From: Clostridia bacterium
Lineage (GTDB): Bacteria > Bacillota > Clostridia > Lutisporales > Lutisporaceae
Reading direction: 5' to 3'
Assembly: GCA_029256325.1 (NCBI GenBank)
Contig: JAQSYD010000034.1
Location: forward strand, 1-37,856
Length of the DNA: 37,856 nucleotides
The notes beneath the pieces are model-generated. The model saw nothing but the letters and a program-made list of their open reading frames with translations. It was not told the DNA's origin and did not search any database. The translations under genes were made by a program, and so were the position numbers. Below are positions 1 through 7,259 of this stretch, in pieces (position 1 is the first letter of the stretch; each line of letters opens with the position of its first letter).

Positions 1-60
1 AGATATGTTATTATAAATATTGATATTATTATTTATTTTATTAAACTCTGGGAGGTTATG

Positions 61-525
61 ATGAATAAGGAAAAACTTTTTACAGCATCCTTAAGCGAAG
101 AAGATGAAAAGGTGGAAATTCACGATATAAGGAGGCTGTTTTACGTAGCTTTTTTTGGCGGGATCATTCCTCTAGTAGGCTTAGCAGCAAAGTTGGCAAG
201 ACAGCTAAAAGTAGATAGAAAAACCATTATGCTGCTAGCTGCATTAGGTGCTGTGATACTTATTGGCAAATATGCCATTGCGTTTACGCTATTTGACGGA
301 CAACCGATTATGGATAGAAGAACCTTAAGCTGGATCTATAAGGCTGGCAGCTGCTTGTTATATTTAGCTTGCTATAAAGTTATGAAAGAAAAGTTTGCAA
401 TTCATATTGGCCTTGGCGGAGAGATAAAACCAATATTATGGGATGCCTTGGCTTGGATTTTAGCAGGTACCCTTGCCGAAGCAGGAATTGCGATGTTTGT
501 ATCATGGTTAGCATCAATCCTATAA
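61..525 (+). CDS. Four-helix membrane protein, unknown function (paralogue of 1464-1931)
   Basis: The family is not recognised. The product is about 154 residues with a short acidic N-terminus and four probable membrane segments near residues 25-45, 53-74, 90-107 and 124-151. A GGIIP motif lies in the first segment and a GGEIKP motif before the last. The gene at 1464 encodes a protein of the same length with matching GGITP and NGELEP motifs at the same places, so the two are paralogues. Two ATG codons are adjacent (58 and 61). The second is preferred because the GGGAGG site at 50-55 is then 5 bases away, and the paralogue also begins Met-Asn. It is the first gene seen of a four-gene run with a TPR membrane protein and a TPR-AAA+ ATPase, which suggests a shared membrane complex (inference). 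Confidence 0.75.
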   Translation: MNKEKLFTASLSEEDEKVEIHDIRRLFYVAFFGGIIPLVGLAAKLARQLKVDRKTIMLLAALGAVILIGKYAIAFTLFDGQPIMDRRTLSWIYKAGSCLLYLACYKVMKEKFAIHIGLGGEIKPILWDALAWILAGTLAEAGIAMFVSWLASIL

Positions 526-568
526 TATTGAAAAGCAGTAAGAAAAGAAGGCTAAGGAGGGCATTGTT

Positions 569-1471
569 TTGCAGTATGAAAATACACAAGAAGCTAAGTT
601 GAATGAGGCCTTGCATTATTTTGACATACAAAGATATGAGCAGGCTTTGGACGCTCTTTATATGGTATTGTCTGAAGCACCTAATGATGGGTTTGCTTTG
701 TATCTGGCGGCATACTGTCATTATAATTTGGACAACTATAAGGAAGCAGCAGATTACTGCGTTGAAAGTATGCAGCAGGGCTTTGGCATGCTGGAATGCA
801 ATTACCTTTTAGGCAGAATATATATGGACAATGATGAGCTGGTGAAGGCTGAACAAAGCTATATTGAAGTGCTGCGCAATAATCCGCACCATGGTCCTGC
901 TTTGGCTGCTTATGGCATGCTTATGTTAAAAACAGGTCATGAAAAAAAGGCGAAGGAACTGATGGAAGAAGCCATGAGGGTTGATCCTGAAGATGCTGTA
1001 GTATTGCATTACAAGTTCATGTACTATTTATTTAAAAATAAGAAAAGTGAGCAAATCATTGTACTGCAAAGATTTATTAACAGCACCGGCAATGAAGTGG
1101 CAAAGCTTATCAACATGGGAATCTACAATATGCACAATAAAAACTACAAAGCTGCTCGTGAAAATTATAGACAAGCCTTCCTTTTGAATCCAACAGATAA
1201 AAACCTACTTGAGATTTTGAAGGAATTAGATAGAGAGTGTAATATTTTATATTTACCGCAGCGGTTTATTAACAAAGTAGGACCAGCTGTTTTGTGGATA
1301 TCCTTTATAGCGCTTTATTTTGTACTTGGGCTGCTAAAGCTATATAATATTCGAATGGTAGTTGTAATGGCATATTTGATACTTGTACTGTACAGCTGGG
1401 TACTTGTACTTGGAAATGCTTTTGTGAATCTATTGAAGAATATTTTTAAAGGAAAAAGACAGCATGAATGA
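569..1471 (+). CDS. TPR-repeat membrane protein
   Basis: The N-terminal ~220 residues are a run of tetratricopeptide repeats: alternating helices with W/L-G-Y-A-type spacing, for example around residues 10-75, 82-150 and 175-215. Two hydrophobic helices near residues 235-255 and 262-290 follow, then a basic tail (KGKRQ). This suggests a cytoplasmic TPR platform anchored by a C-terminal hairpin, acting as a protein-protein scaffold. The start is a TTG codon, chosen because AAGGAGG at 554-560 lies 8 bases upstream. Its last 8 bases overlap the next gene, so translation is probably coupled. With the flanking paralogous membrane proteins and the downstream AAA+ ATPase it likely forms one complex; no substrate can be inferred. 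Confidence 0.8.
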   Translation: MQYENTQEAKLNEALHYFDIQRYEQALDALYMVLSEAPNDGFALYLAAYCHYNLDNYKEAADYCVESMQQGFGMLECNYLLGRIYMDNDELVKAEQSYIEVLRNNPHHGPALAAYGMLMLKTGHEKKAKELMEEAMRVDPEDAVVLHYKFMYYLFKNKKSEQIIVLQRFINSTGNEVAKLINMGIYNMHNKNYKAARENYRQAFLLNPTDKNLLEILKELDRECNILYLPQRFINKVGPAVLWISFIALYFVLGLLKLYNIRMVVVMAYLILVLYSWVLVLGNAFVNLLKNIFKGKRQHE

Positions 1472-1931
1472 TAAAATATTTGAGCCTACCTTAGTCAATG
1501 ACGAAAGTTATAAGGATTTATCCTCTTATAATTTGGAAGCTTTATTTGTACTTGCAATACTGGGTGGAATCACACCCATCATAATTAAAAGTTTAAAGAA
1601 TGCAAAGCTGCTTAAACTGGAAGGCAGACAAAGAAAACGCATGGGCATCCTTGCGCTGACATTGTGGTTATGTGAGTTTGCACTATTTGGTATTTGCAGC
1701 AAATTTAATAATTACTATGCTGCAGTAAATGTTGCATTATATTCAAGGCTTGCAAGTCTAGGATTCTACACATATTTTTATATGATGATGAGATCCAAAT
1801 ACAAGGCTGTCAAGTTCTTTAATGGGGAGCTTGAGCCAACAATTCCAATTATAATTGGTTGGACTATTGCAGGATATAATATTGAACTTTTAATGGTGCT
1901 GGTTGCAAGCTTTATTATAAGTCTTTTTTAA
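1464..1931 (+). CDS. Four-helix membrane protein, unknown function (paralogue of 61-525)
   Basis: A 155-residue protein with four hydrophobic segments near residues 25-45, 60-77, 88-109 and 126-155. It aligns by eye over its whole length with the protein at 61-525: a GGITP motif in helix 1, a K-Y-x-A-V-K-F-F stretch before a G-E-L-E-P motif, and a final long helix. Sequence identity is low but length and motif order are kept, so this is an old duplication, or two members of a family made to work as a heteromer. The start codon overlaps the end of the TPR gene by 8 bases, and the stop is 12 bases before the ATPase start, which indicates a tight operon. Function is unknown; the topology suggests an integral partner of the TPR/AAA proteins. 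Confidence 0.75.
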   Translation: MNDKIFEPTLVNDESYKDLSSYNLEALFVLAILGGITPIIIKSLKNAKLLKLEGRQRKRMGILALTLWLCEFALFGICSKFNNYYAAVNVALYSRLASLGFYTYFYMMMRSKYKAVKFFNGELEPTIPIIIGWTIAGYNIELLMVLVASFIISLF

Positions 1932-1943
1932 GAGGTGATAGGA

Positions 1944-3179
1944 ATGGAGAAAATAGATTTAATCAAGAAAATGCTTGAAAGCGATCCCGAAAATGCTGAA
2001 ATGTGGTGTCTGCTAGGTATGGAATACGCTGCTGCTGGCAGGGTTAATGATTCTATGCTTGCTTTTTCCGAAGCACTGAAAACTTGTAACGATGATATGA
2101 AGCTTAAGATATCTCAGGAGCTTGTTAAGCTTACTGCATCTATGGGCAAGATGCAGAATGAAAGTAATGTGGATAGAGGGAGTTACATATCCTTAGCACC
2201 GGAAGAAGAAAATGATAAAGAACAGGATTCCGAACAGCAAGACAGTGATCATAAGATCGTGCCCTTTGATGTGATACAAGGGGGGAGAGTTGAGAAAGGT
2301 TCGGATTTTGAAACAGCTCCTACGATTGCTTTTGAGGATGTAGGAGGACTGGAGGAACTAAAAGAAACCATACGAATGAAAATTATCAAGCCCTTTGTAA
2401 ATCAAGGCTTGTTTGACAAGTTTAAAAAGAAGGTCGGTGGAGGTCTGCTGCTATATGGACCGCCAGGCTGTGGTAAAACCTTTATGGCAAAAGCCACAGC
2501 AGGAGAATGCAAGGCCAATTTTAAACCGGTGCATATTACGGATATATTAGATAAATATATTGGTGAAAGTGAGCAAAATGTCAGAAATATTTTTGCTACA
2601 GCTAGGGCGAGAAAGCCATGCATACTATTTTTTGATGAAATAGACAGTATAGGTTTTAACAGAGCTAAGCTATCCTCAGAACATTTACGACCTGTTATAG
2701 ATCAGCTTTTAACTGAAATTGAAGGTATAGATTCCAATACAGACAAGCTTCTGATTATTGGAGCTACAAATATGCCTTGGGATGTAGATCCAGCCTTCAA
2801 AAGACCCGGACGATTTGATAAAATGATTTTTGTACCACCACCGGATAAAAAAGCGAGAGCAGTCATATTTAAGCTGAAGCTGCAGGAAAAACCAATCACT
2901 GAAATGGATTTTGAGCTTTTAGCAAATAAAACGGAATTGTATTCCGGAGCTGACATAGAAAATGTTGTTGAGGCTGCAACTGAAAATGTAATTTCAGAGA
3001 TTATGAAAACAGGATTTGAGCGAGAGATAAATATGAAGGATATGCTCACAGCTATTGATAACACTAGACCATCAACAATAGAGTGGCTAAAAACAGTTAA
3101 GAACTATGTAAAGTATGCAAATCAATCTGGTTTGTATAATGACGTGGAAAATTTCTTAAGCAAGAATAAAAGCATATAA
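1944..3179 (+). CDS. TPR-containing AAA+ ATPase (CDC48/FtsH-like AAA domain)
   Basis: About 411 residues. The first ~70 form one or two TPR-like helical pairs, residues ~75-105 are an acidic linker, and residues ~125-370 are a classical AAA domain. Visible motifs are Walker A GPPGCGKT (residues 172-179), Walker B with D231-E232 in FFDEIDS, sensor 1 in GATN, and the RPGRFD second-region-of-homology arginines. The C-terminal helical lid follows. Such ATPases remodel or unfold proteins as hexamers; no protease domain is present, so it is probably a remodelling motor. The ATG at 1944 is chosen over the GTG at 1935 because the GAGGTG site at 1932-1937 then has proper spacing. It closes the operon and is followed by a strong terminator. 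The partner is probably the membrane complex encoded upstream (inference). Confidence 0.85.
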   Translation: MEKIDLIKKMLESDPENAEMWCLLGMEYAAAGRVNDSMLAFSEALKTCNDDMKLKISQELVKLTASMGKMQNESNVDRGSYISLAPEEENDKEQDSEQQDSDHKIVPFDVIQGGRVEKGSDFETAPTIAFEDVGGLEELKETIRMKIIKPFVNQGLFDKFKKKVGGGLLLYGPPGCGKTFMAKATAGECKANFKPVHITDILDKYIGESEQNVRNIFATARARKPCILFFDEIDSIGFNRAKLSSEHLRPVIDQLLTEIEGIDSNTDKLLIIGATNMPWDVDPAFKRPGRFDKMIFVPPPDKKARAVIFKLKLQEKPITEMDFELLANKTELYSGADIENVVEAATENVISEIMKTGFEREINMKDMLTAIDNTRPSTIEWLKTVKNYVKYANQSGLYNDVENFLSKNKSI

Positions 3180-3194
3180 GATATTAGAAGTATA

Positions 3195-3229
3195 AACACT
3201 ATTTACCAGTGAGTAAATAGTGTTTTTTT
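3195..3229 (+). terminator. Rho-independent terminator of the TPR/AAA operon
   Basis: A perfect 12-bp stem (3195-3206 with 3213-3224), a 6-base loop and a T tract at 3223-3229, starting 15 bases after the AAA+ stop codon. Confidence 0.9.
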
Positions 3230-3271
3230 AATGTCAATAAATATCAAATGTAAAAAAAGTGTATCCAACAA

Positions 3272-3298
3272 ACAACTTACTTGACGAGTACAAGTTGT
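3272..3298. promoter_or_regulatory. Operator-like inverted repeat 1
   Basis: ACAACTT (3272-3278) and its reverse complement AAGTTGT (3292-3298) form a 27-bp dyad that covers the -35 box of the GNAT promoter. An equal 27-bp dyad lies exactly 50 bp downstream. Confidence 0.6.
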
Positions 3299-3310
3299 CT
3301 GTGGTAAAAT
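3281..3310 (+). promoter_or_regulatory. Sigma-A promoter of the GNAT gene
   Basis: TTGACG (3281-3286), an 18-base spacer and TAAAAT (3305-3310). Start of transcription is expected near 3316. The -35 box sits inside the first of two inverted repeats, so repression by a dimeric regulator is likely. Confidence 0.65.
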
Positions 3311-3321
3311 ATAAAAAACAA

Positions 3322-3348
3322 ACAACTTTACTACAAAATTTAAGTTGT
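3322..3348. promoter_or_regulatory. Operator-like inverted repeat 2
   Basis: ACAACTT (3322-3328) and AAGTTGT (3342-3348), with the same arms and the same 13-base gap as the dyad at 3272-3298. It lies just after the predicted transcription start. The 50-bp offset, about five helical turns, puts both sites on one face of the DNA. Confidence 0.6.
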
Positions 3349-3396
3349 TAGTTACGAAAATATATAAAGCACACATATTAGAAAGGAGGACGACAC

Positions 3397-4140
3397 ATGA
3401 AAACATTAAAAACAGGGATTGTTAAGAAACATGTAGGTGAGTCTATAGAACAAGAAGGATATGAAATGAGACTTATAGTTGAGAGAGAACTTGAAGAGGT
3501 TGTTGCTTTACAAGGTCTTGTCTACAGCAAGCTTCCAAATAAACAAGTACTTTACATGGATAGCTACGATGAAATGCTGACTGATATGAATTTGGGAGCA
3601 AAAATAGTAGGCGTATTCAACCAAAATCAGGAGCTAATCGCTTACCGTTATGTAGGCTTTCCAGGATATGACGATAAAAATTTAGGATATGATATTAACT
3701 TACCGCATAAAGAACTAGGCAAGGTAGTACATTTAGAAACTACTGTCGTTCATCCTGACTATAGAGGAAATGGTCTGCAAAGCTTGACCTTGCAGCAAAT
3801 GATTCCGGTTGTTAAAGAAATGGGATATAAACATATGCTTTGTACTGTGTCACCACAAAACTATTTTAGTTTGTTTAATATAATGAAAAATGGATTAAAG
3901 ATTAAAGCGCTTAAGAGAAAATATGGTGATGAGAACACTGGTAAAGAAGGACTTTGGAGATTTATTCTTCATAGAAATTTAGAGCCTGTATCACTATTAA
4001 ATCCTAGAGAACTTTTAAAGACATCAATCAGTGATCTTGAAAAGCAAGAAAAGCTGATTAAAGAAGGTTTTATTGGCTACTGGTTATTTACAGAGAGTAA
4101 GGAACTAAGCTATGTTAGATTTGACGGCGCTTTAGTATAA
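3397..4140 (+). CDS. GNAT-family N-acetyltransferase
   Basis: A 247-residue protein with a GNAT fold. The acetyl-CoA binding signature V-H-P-D-Y-R-G-N-G-L lies near residues 119-129, preceded by the beta-strand HLETTVV. It is followed by the QQMIPVVKEMGY helix and a strand with TVSPQN, which fits the family. The substrate (a small molecule or a protein amine) cannot be told. The ATG at 3397 follows GAAAGGAGG at 3381-3389. The gene stands alone between two terminators and has its own promoter with twin operators, so it is probably induced by a specific signal. The C-terminal ~60 residues beyond the GNAT core, including a WLFTESKE segment, may be specific to its subfamily. No neighbouring regulator gene is obvious. 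Confidence 0.85.
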   Translation: MKTLKTGIVKKHVGESIEQEGYEMRLIVERELEEVVALQGLVYSKLPNKQVLYMDSYDEMLTDMNLGAKIVGVFNQNQELIAYRYVGFPGYDDKNLGYDINLPHKELGKVVHLETTVVHPDYRGNGLQSLTLQQMIPVVKEMGYKHMLCTVSPQNYFSLFNIMKNGLKIKALKRKYGDENTGKEGLWRFILHRNLEPVSLLNPRELLKTSISDLEKQEKLIKEGFIGYWLFTESKELSYVRFDGALV

Positions 4141-4147
4141 TAGATAA

Positions 4148-4182
4148 AAAACTGAATCCTTTGTGGATTCAGTTTTTTTTTT
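4148..4182 (+). terminator. Terminator after the GNAT gene
   Basis: A 9-bp stem, ACTGAATCC (4151-4159) with GGATTCAGT (4165-4173), extended by A-T pairs, a TTTGT loop and a run of ten T. A strong intrinsic terminator. Confidence 0.92.
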
Positions 4183-4224
4183 GCAAAGTTTAATTCAAAA
4201 TTTATACAAGTTTACCATAAATTA

Positions 4225-4253
4225 TTGACAAATATTTATCAAGATTATATAAT
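4225..4253 (+). promoter_or_regulatory. Consensus promoter of the LysM flavoprotein gene
   Basis: TTGACA (4225-4230), a 17-base spacer and TATAAT (4248-4253), a full consensus sigma-A promoter. A leader of about 118 bases follows; it contains the operator-like motif and small hairpins (ACAC/GTGT and AATGCAG/CTGCGTT). Confidence 0.85.
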
Positions 4254-4257
4254 GAAC

Positions 4258-4277
4258 TTGTTCGTTGAACGGGTTCG
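4258..4277. promoter_or_regulatory. Operator-like motif shared with 7155-7174
   Basis: TTGTTCGTTGAACGGGTTCG, with core GAAC-GG-GTTC, begins 4 bases after the -10 box. The second flavoprotein promoter has TTGTTCGATGAATGCATTCA at the identical distance from its -10. Fifteen of the 20 positions agree, so a common repressor is likely, with the TetR at 6421-7008 as candidate. Confidence 0.6.
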
Positions 4278-4377
4278 CGACACGTAAATGTGTTAAATAA
4301 ATATCAAACTAGACTCCTTGTCTTGTCAAAAATGCAGATAGGCTGCGTTTTATATATAAAATTAAGGAGGAATGGAA

Positions 4378-6360
4378 ATGAACAAAAAAGTTCTATGTCT
4401 GCTGCTTGTTGCGGTATTTATTCTATCAAATATTGTATTTGCCTTTGCAGACAGTACTTACACTGTAAAAGAAGGAGATGTACTGTGGAAAATTGCAAAG
4501 CAGAATAATCTTACTTGGCAGCAGTTAGCTGAAGTCAACAAATTGACAAATCCACATTTGATTTATCCGGGACAGGTTTTGAAGCTTGATGACAAGTCTG
4601 CAGATGCAGTAGCATCCGCTAGTACAGGTGAGAGCAGTTCAACAAAGCCTGAAACACCAGCAGCTGAACCAAAGGCAGATGCATATGTAGGAGAAGGTAA
4701 AGGCGTACATGGAAACATTAAGGTTGGGGTAACTTTAAAGGATAATAAAATAGCTGAAATCGAAGTGTTGTATCAAGATGAAACTCCCGGGGTAGGAGAT
4801 GTAGCCATTGAACAGCTTGTCAAGGATATCGTTGTGTATCAGAGTGTGGCTGTAGATACAATAGCAGGAGCTACAATATCAAGTAAAGGTCTTTTGACTG
4901 CAGTGACCGAAGCCTTAGAGAAATCCGGGCTAGGAATGGCGAGCTTCCTGAAGAAACCAGAGAAAGCAGTTGCCTCTTCTAAACTGATAGAAAAGAAGGC
5001 TGATGTAGTCATCATAGGCGGCGGTGGAGCCGGTCTTGCAGCAGCTGTTTCTGCCCATCAAAATGGAGCAAAGGTATTGGTTCTAGAGAAAATGCCAAAG
5101 GTTGGCGGGAATACAATCATTTCAGGTGCAGCATTTAATGCTGTTGACTCTAAAAGACAGACGGCAGCCGGTATAGAGGACTCCATAGAAAAGCATTATA
5201 CACAAACCTTTGAAGGTGGAGATAAGCTGGCTAAGCCGGAAATGGTAAGAACTTTCGTTGAAAAGGCATATCCGGCATTGGAATGGTTAGAAAGCTTGGG
5301 AATGAAGTTTAAAGATGAAATATTCACAGTTTTGGGTGCTTTATGGCCAAGATCTCATAAGCCCATTGAGCCATTAGGCACAGGATATATCAATACCTAT
5401 ATGAACTATGTCAAAGCAAACAGCGGTGATATTGAAATAATGCTGAACACTACAGCAACAGAAATCATTGTTGAAGGCGGCAAAGTTGTTGGTGTTAAAG
5501 CAGAAAATAAAGATGGAAAAATAACAGCAATAGCCAATAAAGGGGTCGTAGTGGCAACTGGAGGCTTTGGCGCAAATATCCCGATGAGAGACAAATTTAA
5601 TAAGATTTGGCCTTCATTGACAAATATAAAGACCACCAATCATCCTGGAGCTACTGGTGATGGTATACTGATGGCTGAAAAGATTGGTGCGAAGCTTATC
5701 GGTATGGAACAAATACAATTGCTTCCAATGGGAGATCCCAAAACAGGAAGTCTTAGTGGAAATATTGAGCAAGGTGTAGAAAATCGTATATTTGTAAACA
5801 AAGAGGGCAATCGTTTTGTTGACGAAGGTGCACGCAGAGACGTTATGACAAAGGCACTGTTTGAACAAACGGATGCAACGATGTGGGTTATACTTGACAA
5901 GCACTCCTATCCAACTGGAGATACAAAGAATAATTTTAACGAAACAATAGATCAGTTGGTTGCTGAAGGTAGAGCATACAAAGCTGATACCTTAGAAGAT
6001 CTTGCAAAGCAAATAGGTGTAAGCCAAGATAACTTGAAAAAATCAGTAGAGGGCTTTAACAAAGCAATTGGAAGCGGTGTGCCAGATCAGTTTGGAAGAA
6101 CTCTTTTTAAAGACAAGATTGATACAGCGCCGTTTTATGCAGGTGCTCGTGTACCAACAGTACATCATACAATGGGTGGTATTGAAATTAATCCAAGTGC
6201 GCAAGTGCTGGATACCAATGGAAAAGTGATAGCGGGTCTATATGCAGCAGGTGAAACAACCGGTGGAATACATGGTTCTAACCGTTTAGGCGGTAATGCG
6301 CTTCCGGATACAGTTGTATTTGGAAAAATAGCCGGAGAAAGCGCTGCGGCAGGAAGATAA
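4378..6360 (+). CDS. Secreted LysM-FMN-FAD fumarate-reductase-type flavoprotein
   Basis: A 660-residue exported protein with a signal peptide (~1-24, cleavage after AFA), LysM peptidoglycan-binding domain (~28-70), Ser/Pro-rich linker, FMN_bind domain (~102-185) and FAD_binding_2 reductase domain (~205-660). The FMN domain has the motif D-T-I-A-G-A-T-I-S; Ser168 is the expected covalent FMN acceptor loaded by an ApbE enzyme, which is not in this window. The FAD site GGGGAG is at 214-219. Residues matching the fumarate-reductase active site are visible: H327 in RSHKP, R486/R487 in ARRD, H596/H597 in HHTMGG and R636 in SNRLGG. The substrate is thus a fumarate-like enoate, but urocanate, acrylate derivatives and others are possible. 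The ATG at 4378, 7 bases after GGAGG, is preferred over the ATG at 4372. The LysM would hold the enzyme in the cell wall. Confidence 0.88.
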   Translation: MNKKVLCLLLVAVFILSNIVFAFADSTYTVKEGDVLWKIAKQNNLTWQQLAEVNKLTNPHLIYPGQVLKLDDKSADAVASASTGESSSTKPETPAAEPKADAYVGEGKGVHGNIKVGVTLKDNKIAEIEVLYQDETPGVGDVAIEQLVKDIVVYQSVAVDTIAGATISSKGLLTAVTEALEKSGLGMASFLKKPEKAVASSKLIEKKADVVIIGGGGAGLAAAVSAHQNGAKVLVLEKMPKVGGNTIISGAAFNAVDSKRQTAAGIEDSIEKHYTQTFEGGDKLAKPEMVRTFVEKAYPALEWLESLGMKFKDEIFTVLGALWPRSHKPIEPLGTGYINTYMNYVKANSGDIEIMLNTTATEIIVEGGKVVGVKAENKDGKITAIANKGVVVATGGFGANIPMRDKFNKIWPSLTNIKTTNHPGATGDGILMAEKIGAKLIGMEQIQLLPMGDPKTGSLSGNIEQGVENRIFVNKEGNRFVDEGARRDVMTKALFEQTDATMWVILDKHSYPTGDTKNNFNETIDQLVAEGRAYKADTLEDLAKQIGVSQDNLKKSVEGFNKAIGSGVPDQFGRTLFKDKIDTAPFYAGARVPTVHHTMGGIEINPSAQVLDTNGKVIAGLYAAGETTGGIHGSNRLGGNALPDTVVFGKIAGESAAAGR

Positions 6361-6364
6361 TTCT

Positions 6365-6402
6365 AATATGAAAGGCTGTGAGGATTCACAGCCTTTCATA
6401 TT
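6365..6402. terminator. Perfect 17-bp hairpin between convergent genes
   Basis: Positions 6365-6381 pair perfectly with 6386-6402 around a GGAT loop, between the LysM flavoprotein gene and the convergent tetR gene. No clean T run follows on either strand, so it may be a weak terminator or an RNA-stabilising hairpin. Confidence 0.6.
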
Positions 6403-6420
6403 AGTTACATAATACTGTAC

Positions 6421-7008
6421 TTACACAGTGATGGATTTTACAAGTCTATTGATGTAAACAGACACCTCATTTACCAAATCAAACTGACCGTCATACAAAC
6501 ACCAATGATAAATCACACCTCTTATAGCAATAAATAAAAACTCTACAATTTCATCAGAGGTCATACTCCTTATAATTTCTCCGGCTTCTTGCCCATCTTC
6601 AATAATATCTCTAAGAATTGCCTGTAGGTATCTACCCTTCGTTATAAATAAGTTATTACGAACACCATATAACTGTTTTACAAACTCTATTCCTCTGTCT
6701 ACATTGTAATCAGCATATATTTCAAAATATATCTTGACCCTGTCTATAGAACTGCCTGATTTAAGCTTATCCATTACTGAATTTTTAAAGTATTCATCTA
6801 TTTGTCTAAACACCTCGTTTAGAATGTCATTTTTAGATTTAAAACAGTTATAAAAAGAACCTATGGATACCCCAGCAGCTTTGCAAATTTCTTCAACCTT
6901 AAGATTTTGGAATCCCTTTTCCTCCATCATTTCTAAAGCAGTTTTATAAATGATTTCTTGCGTATTCTGAGCTTGAATTTGTCTTTTCGTCAATTCCCTT
7001 TCAAACAT
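6421..7008 (-). CDS. TetR-family transcriptional regulator
   Basis: A 195-residue protein. The N-terminal TetR helix-turn-helix lies at residues ~12-60, with T-A-L-E-M-M-E-E-K-G-F and the recognition helix in GVSIGSFYNCFKSKNDIL. The remainder is the helical ligand-binding and dimerisation domain (~65-195), which resembles the TetR_C group found with fatty-acid or redox regulators. An ATG start lies behind an AGGAG site. It stands between two paralogous exported flavoproteins and its promoter is divergent from that of 7260. Both flavoprotein promoters carry one shared palindromic motif just downstream of the -10 box, so it is probably their repressor. A half-match (GATGAATCATT on the minus strand, near 7048-7058) lies after its own -10, hinting at autoregulation. 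The inducer is unknown. Confidence 0.88.
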   Translation of the reverse strand: MFERELTKRQIQAQNTQEIIYKTALEMMEEKGFQNLKVEEICKAAGVSIGSFYNCFKSKNDILNEVFRQIDEYFKNSVMDKLKSGSSIDRVKIYFEIYADYNVDRGIEFVKQLYGVRNNLFITKGRYLQAILRDIIEDGQEAGEIIRSMTSDEIVEFLFIAIRGVIYHWCLYDGQFDLVNEVSVYINRLVKSITV

Positions 7009-7065
7009 AACATTCTCCTAACACTATTAAAGTTCATGTTATTATTAATGATTCATCTATATTAC

Positions 7066-7093
7066 ATTATATTAAAGTAAAATATTTTGTCAA
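7066..7093 (-). promoter_or_regulatory. Promoter of the tetR gene
   Basis: On the minus strand, TTGACA (complement of 7088-7093), a 16-base spacer and TATAAT (complement of 7066-7071). A GATGAATCATT sequence resembling the flavoprotein operator half-site follows within 15 bases. Confidence 0.65.
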
Positions 7094-7121
7094 ATTATAG
7101 ATAAAAAATTAACATAACATA

Positions 7122-7150
7122 TTGACAACAATTTAACATTTAGGTAAAAT
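7122..7150 (+). promoter_or_regulatory. Promoter of the lipoprotein flavoprotein gene
   Basis: TTGACA (7122-7127), a 17-base spacer and TAAAAT (7145-7150). It differs from the -10 of the promoter at 4225-4253 by one base and has the same spacer length. The operator motif follows directly. Confidence 0.85.
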
Positions 7151-7154
7151 GAAT

Positions 7155-7178
7155 TTGTTCGATGAATGCATTCATTGA
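7155..7178. promoter_or_regulatory. TetR-type palindromic operator
   Basis: ATGAATGCATTCAT (7162-7175) is a perfect 14-bp palindrome. Extended to 20 bp (7159-7178) it has one mismatched pair. Its left part matches the motif at 4258-4277, with equal distance to the -10 box. The position over the start of transcription suits a repressor. Confidence 0.7.
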
Positions 7179-7259
7179 AAATGTTATTTTTATAACAAGT
7201 GATTCGGTTATGGCGCCTACGAGCTGAATTCGGAATTTATAATTTTATAGGGGGAAAGA

